Shown: one piece after another, positions 59,610-64,000 of the stretch
Numbering within the stretch: the stretch's first letter is position 1
Layout: every line of letters starts with the position of its first letter
NCBI GenBank assembly: GCA_011009095.1
Contig: VTPC01000009.1
Location: 46,558-110,557, forward strand
DNA from: Ignelater luminosus
Taxonomy: Eukaryota; Arthropoda; Insecta; Coleoptera; Elateridae
Direction of reading: 5' to 3'
Length of the DNA stretch: 64,000 nt
The notes under the pieces: generated by a model
The model's database searches: none
Told to the model about the DNA's origin: nothing
Seen by the model: the letters and a program-made list of their open reading frames with translations, nothing else
Made by a program: the position numbers and the translations under genes

Positions 59610-62600
59610 TTTGAGTCAATTGTGCATTCTAATGTTCTTCTCCATTAATATATTGACGTGTTTTTTTTTATATGAGTATCTTTAATTGTTTACGAAATAT
59701 TGAGGGTGGGTTGTTTTCAAATGAACACACTGTATAAATAACAAACAATTAAAATTATTGACTAAATACACAGATTACAAAATTACTTGAAAATTGGCAC
59801 AACATGCAATTTTTTGACGATTCTTATCAACATTAAGAAACAATAAAGGAATAAAATACTAAATCATTTTCACACTCGCCTATTTATAGAAAGATAAAAG
59901 AAAAACGATTTTATAAAAAAAAAATTCAGTGTAGCAACAATGAGAACCTCTTAATTAAAAGTTATAATGATAAGATTGTAGGTTGTTTTACTATCTGACT
60001 TTATATTAACAAATCGCTAAATTCTACTACCTGACTTGCATACATTAAAAGAACAAAAGATATCAGATTTTCATTTAATGCCAAAAAAACTGTTAGGTTG
60101 CAAAAAAGTTATTGTCCTAGTTTCAGCTCTAATTTCGTAAAATTTACATTTTAAAACTACTGCACAAAAAATAACAAACAAAATTGTCAACAAAGGTTTT
60201 CCTCATAGTTAAACGAACAGCTGATACCTACTCGTGATGGAAATTTTCACCAGATTTGGACTCAATGCAGGTGAAAAGTTTCTCACCGATTTACTTGACG
60301 TGTATAGCGGCTGGGATGGTCGATGACCCCTCCCGAGTTTTCATACACGAGCTGTACGCAGCAATGTTATTTCAAATTTTTTGATTCATGGTGAATTGTT
60401 TAAAAGCAAAGGAAAATACGCCGATAGGCACTTTTACACAAACAAAATTCACAAAACTACTTCGGACGTTCAATACTATCAGTCGGATCGTTATAACTAA
60501 ACTAAGTGTAGTACACACATACAATCCTAAAGTTATTTAGACACAAATGTGCTTAAAAAGTGATTAACTCTGCAATACAAACTTGGAAGATACATTACTT
60601 GCAACCATTCGCAAAACTTTTAGAATATATCCGATCAAGTAATCGTAAATGGTTCGAGAAACTCACTTCTAATGAGCTTTCATACACTTTTCAAACGATA
60701 ATCTACTACACTCGAGGGTAAATCTTGATCCTGTCTCTGACTGACCGAGTCTCCAACTGTCCGCGTGCTTCCTAATTTGCGTCAAGCAGACTGAAAACCA
60801 AAGCTACTCCTCCCTAGGTGTAACCGTACTAAGCGCAGATGGAATAAAGATAGCGAAACAAACATCCCTGACTGTATAATGAACTGCTCTTGCCTGTTGC
60901 AAACTGCAACCCGTCGAAACGACAAAACAAGAGAAAGTTAGATGTAAATTAGCCTACATTAAAACAAGCTTAACCCGAGACAGCGTAGAGCGGACACAAG
61001 TCCGCGAAATCTAAACGTCTTAAGCGCCAAAGAAATTGAAAACACTTTTAGATCGAGATTTAGAAACTGGATATATTCACAAAATATTAAAACAAAGTAG
61101 GATTTTAAAACGACATTACAAAACATACCAGACAAAGCCTGGAGAAGCGTCTTCTGCCTTTTCTAAAACCAAAATGACGAAAAACCATTGTTTTGGCCAG
61201 ATCTCGCGACTTATCGTTATACAAAGAAGACGAAAGAATCGTATGCTGTCAGCAGAGTTGATTAAGTGCTCAAAGAATTAAATCCAACCCTGAACTAGTT
61301 AATAAATTTAGGTAAACTGTAATTATCAATCCATTTCAATGTCATCAGCGTTGCTGTTTTTATTGAGTGACATTTCTGTTAGTCAAATTGAAGAAAACAA
61401 TGTGCTCACATTAAACAAAAAAAAAGTGTCTTATAGTAAAGCATATTTTAACTTGTTATAAGGCAAGGCTGTAGGTAATTTAATCATTCGAGATGCAAAA
61501 CCAATTATTTTAGAAAGAATGACTTTATTCTAAAGAATCTCACCAGAACCTTCCTGGCTTAACAGAAGTGGGTAGCAGTTTGTGGGAAAGGTCTGCTAGA
61601 TGACTTAGTTTGGGTCAATCTAGTTAAGAAATTTAAGCAGACTTTAATTGTCGAGTCGTTTCTAGCACGTTGGTGGTACTGTTTTTATTCAATGATATTT
61701 TTATTACTCAAAAGCTTCACGATCGTTTAATTTTAGTTATCGAATTACCCTTGGGGAAGACTAAAGGTAGGTTAACGCACAAAGCAAAGCAAATTGATTT
61801 CAAAGTAATTTCTCTTGAGAACACGCTGCAACTGGATTCTTTTTTGATTACTTTGATGTTTTATGTTTATAGGACTGAGAATTATGGATATTCCTATTTA
61901 TTTAGATGCCAACCTCAAGTCTGATTTTTTAAACCGAGTTTAGTAATTGTAAGAAGTTTAATGTCTGCTAAAGCTTGTTTGCATACCAATAAATAGGATT
62001 AAGTTGACATAATTAGGTTTAACAAAGAGTTGCGTTTAATTAATTAATCATTAAAGTTGTTAAGAATAGTTTTGTCTTCTGTACCAGGGCAATGCCTAAT
62101 TATGAATTCAAGGTGCACTAGAATTCCAACCATCATGACTTTCCTGGTATATCTTTTAAAGGGTTTGTTCAAGTTGTTTGAGGACGGTAACCCACCCACA
62201 TCAAGGATCGTTTGCTATTAATTCACCTCATGTTACTCTCAAGTATTTCCAAGTAGCGTTTACCCCAAATAGGCAATTTTCTACGAAGTGCTTTTACGAA
62301 TAAAGGGTTTTGCAATTCTGCTTGAAGTAGCGAAGTGCATTTTGATAAAATCTTTATCATCATGAAAAGATTGTTTATTCTTCCTTCTGAAAAATATTTA
62401 ATCCGTTACTGCGTTTCTTTATGACGGGAATTCCCTATGTGCCTATTGATGCTATATTGAAACGTTAATCTTGACTGCCTAAGCCAATCAGCCACGCTGC
62501 TGTCTTCAAGACGGATCAGTTTACACAGCTCACATACTGCAAGTTTCATATCTTCCATCTTTATACTTGAGACTCCTCTATTGATTTATTACACCCCGAC

Positions 62601-64000
62601 CTTCTGAAAAACAGCAAACTCTCAACTTTAGTTTAATCAACTCTTTAAACTTTAAAAACTATATAAAACAACGAACTTTAATCTTCAAGTCACAACAACT
62701 CTCTTTTAAACTTTACGAAAACATCAAGTTAAGGTGGGATTTAAAATTTGTTATTACGTTGTAAAAAGAAGGATTTCATCTCTATTTTCATCCTCTAACC
62801 GTTGTCGTACTGTAAGATCAAGCATCCGTGGTGTGGAGTTTAGAGCCGGGTTCGACAGGCTGATCTCATCGCCGAAATGACTGCAACTTACATTTCCGCA
62901 GGAACAAGATCAGTCTGTTAACCCTGTTCACTATCCAGTTGTCTCTTCCTGTTGCAGATTATCCTTAACGATACTACTGGTGCCGTATTTAACTTTAAAC
63001 AGGAGGCGCACGCCCGTTTCAGATTTATTTTAAAATGCATAATATAAAACTAAACCTCGGCCCAATTTATTACTTTACGAGCTTTATTTATGTGTGCCAT
63101 TCTGAATCTATGATTGCTTTGATTTTCCATTTTAATTAGTCACTAGCTAAAAGCTTGTTTATTGAAAATTTATAATAGTGATTTTGTATTGCTGCTCGTA
63201 ATTTGCGTTAAAATGCCAGCGAAGCATTTACATGTACTGCGTTTTTGTGCTTGTTTTGTTGTTTACGCTTCGTGACTATTTTGAATACGGAAAAACATAA
63301 CTTTGCTTTTACACATAAGAATATTCCTAGGAAATCATAATTTTAGTTATAAAAAAAAAACCGTTCTTATCCTATAAATTTTTCTATTGTAAATATTTAG
63401 GTTATGTTTGGTATATAAACAAGTCCGTGAGAACGAATTCGTTCTAGGTTAGGTGTAACAAATTATCTTCAGTTGCGGAATGGAAATCTGGAGTTTATGT
63501 ACTCCCACTCTTACTGTTTCCATCACCATTATCATTTTCATTACTGTTATTACGGATACCCTTATCAACAATGGTTTTAGAAAGCAAACATTAATTTTGT
63601 GAGCAATTATTATTTATATGGATATTTTACATGTATAAAATTTGAATATTTGTAATCTTCCTTGTAAAATAGATGACCTTATTTACATTTTATTCTAAAA
63701 ATACGTTGACATTTAAACTATTTTCCTTTGGGAACGCAACAAAAACTGCAGCAATCAATAGAATCCACAAATACGCCTGGAAAGGCTTCCAGAAGTCTTA
63801 TAAGTGACGTTTGCTTTGATGCGACATTGAAAACAAAAAGTGAAGCGAAACTAATAAAAGAACTGTAACAATAGCTGTTGTTTCCCATAGGTTCTATTAA
63901 GGTAAGTGCAGGGTTTTGTATTTAGTTGAGTTTCTTTATTATTATTGGAGTATATGATTTCATAGGAAGCTGCAGCAAAAATATTATTCTACGCTTTGAA
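59610..64000. other. AT-rich stretch to the window end, no supported gene
   Basis: No named domain. Small frames at 61036-61281 and 61670-61924 are unrecognised. Two diverged direct repeats of about 100 bp lie at 61290-61390 and 61615-61715. A GC-richer patch at 62820-63010 is unexplained. Confidence 0.5.

Overview
The window is AT-rich eukaryotic DNA, most likely from an insect. The support is three irritans-type mariner transposons, Jockey-like and RNase H-bearing LINEs, hAT, piggyBac, pogo and Tc1-type remnants, very short spliceosomal introns, and no compact operon-like coding. The order of insect cannot be fixed from what is here. No tRNA, rRNA or CRISPR array was recognised. Two runs of N (31441-31703 and 44746-45050) are assembly gaps.

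The only genes that look like intact host genes are two tandem minus-strand paralogs of the calaxin/EFCAB1 family, a ciliary outer-arm-dynein calcium sensor (40274-41177 and 41463-42373). Each has four exons with exactly corresponding splice sites, and the reading frames rebuild to 245 and 244 residues without a stop. In both, only the third EF-hand keeps a canonical calcium loop.

Almost everything else recognisable is mobile DNA. From left to right: mariner 1 (2769-4040); a 5'-truncated LINE with reverse transcriptase and RNase H (7051-9426) between GC-rich blocks; mariner 2 (12150-13438) beside a broken member of a repeat-borne protein family (13443-15653), itself split by a Jockey fragment (14235-15290); an RTE-like LINE (16888-18835) split by a fragment of a second repeat-borne family; a Tc1-type remnant (21820-22260); a truncated hAT (22671-24136); a decayed pogo/Tigger element (31300-33475); a decayed copia element (45245-48370); a piggyBac tail (48430-48870); a full-length hAT with 8-bp target duplication (49772-51590); mariner 3 with an intact transposase and perfect inverted repeats (53655-54948); a probable LTR (55919-56431); another Tc1-type remnant (56774-57425); and a 0.98-kb foldback palindrome (58627-59609).

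Two tandem arrays flank the calaxin pair. One is a strongly diverged array of roughly 50-bp units (about 36.9-39.2 kb). The other is a 176-bp satellite built from two diverged ~88-bp halves (43604-45240). The remaining long stretches are AT-rich and show no gene I can support.

The strongest items for follow-up are the calaxin tandem pair with its loss of two calcium loops, the giant palindrome, the young mariner 3 and the nearly intact hAT. The two repeat-borne protein families, whose mobility mechanism I cannot name, also deserve a search.
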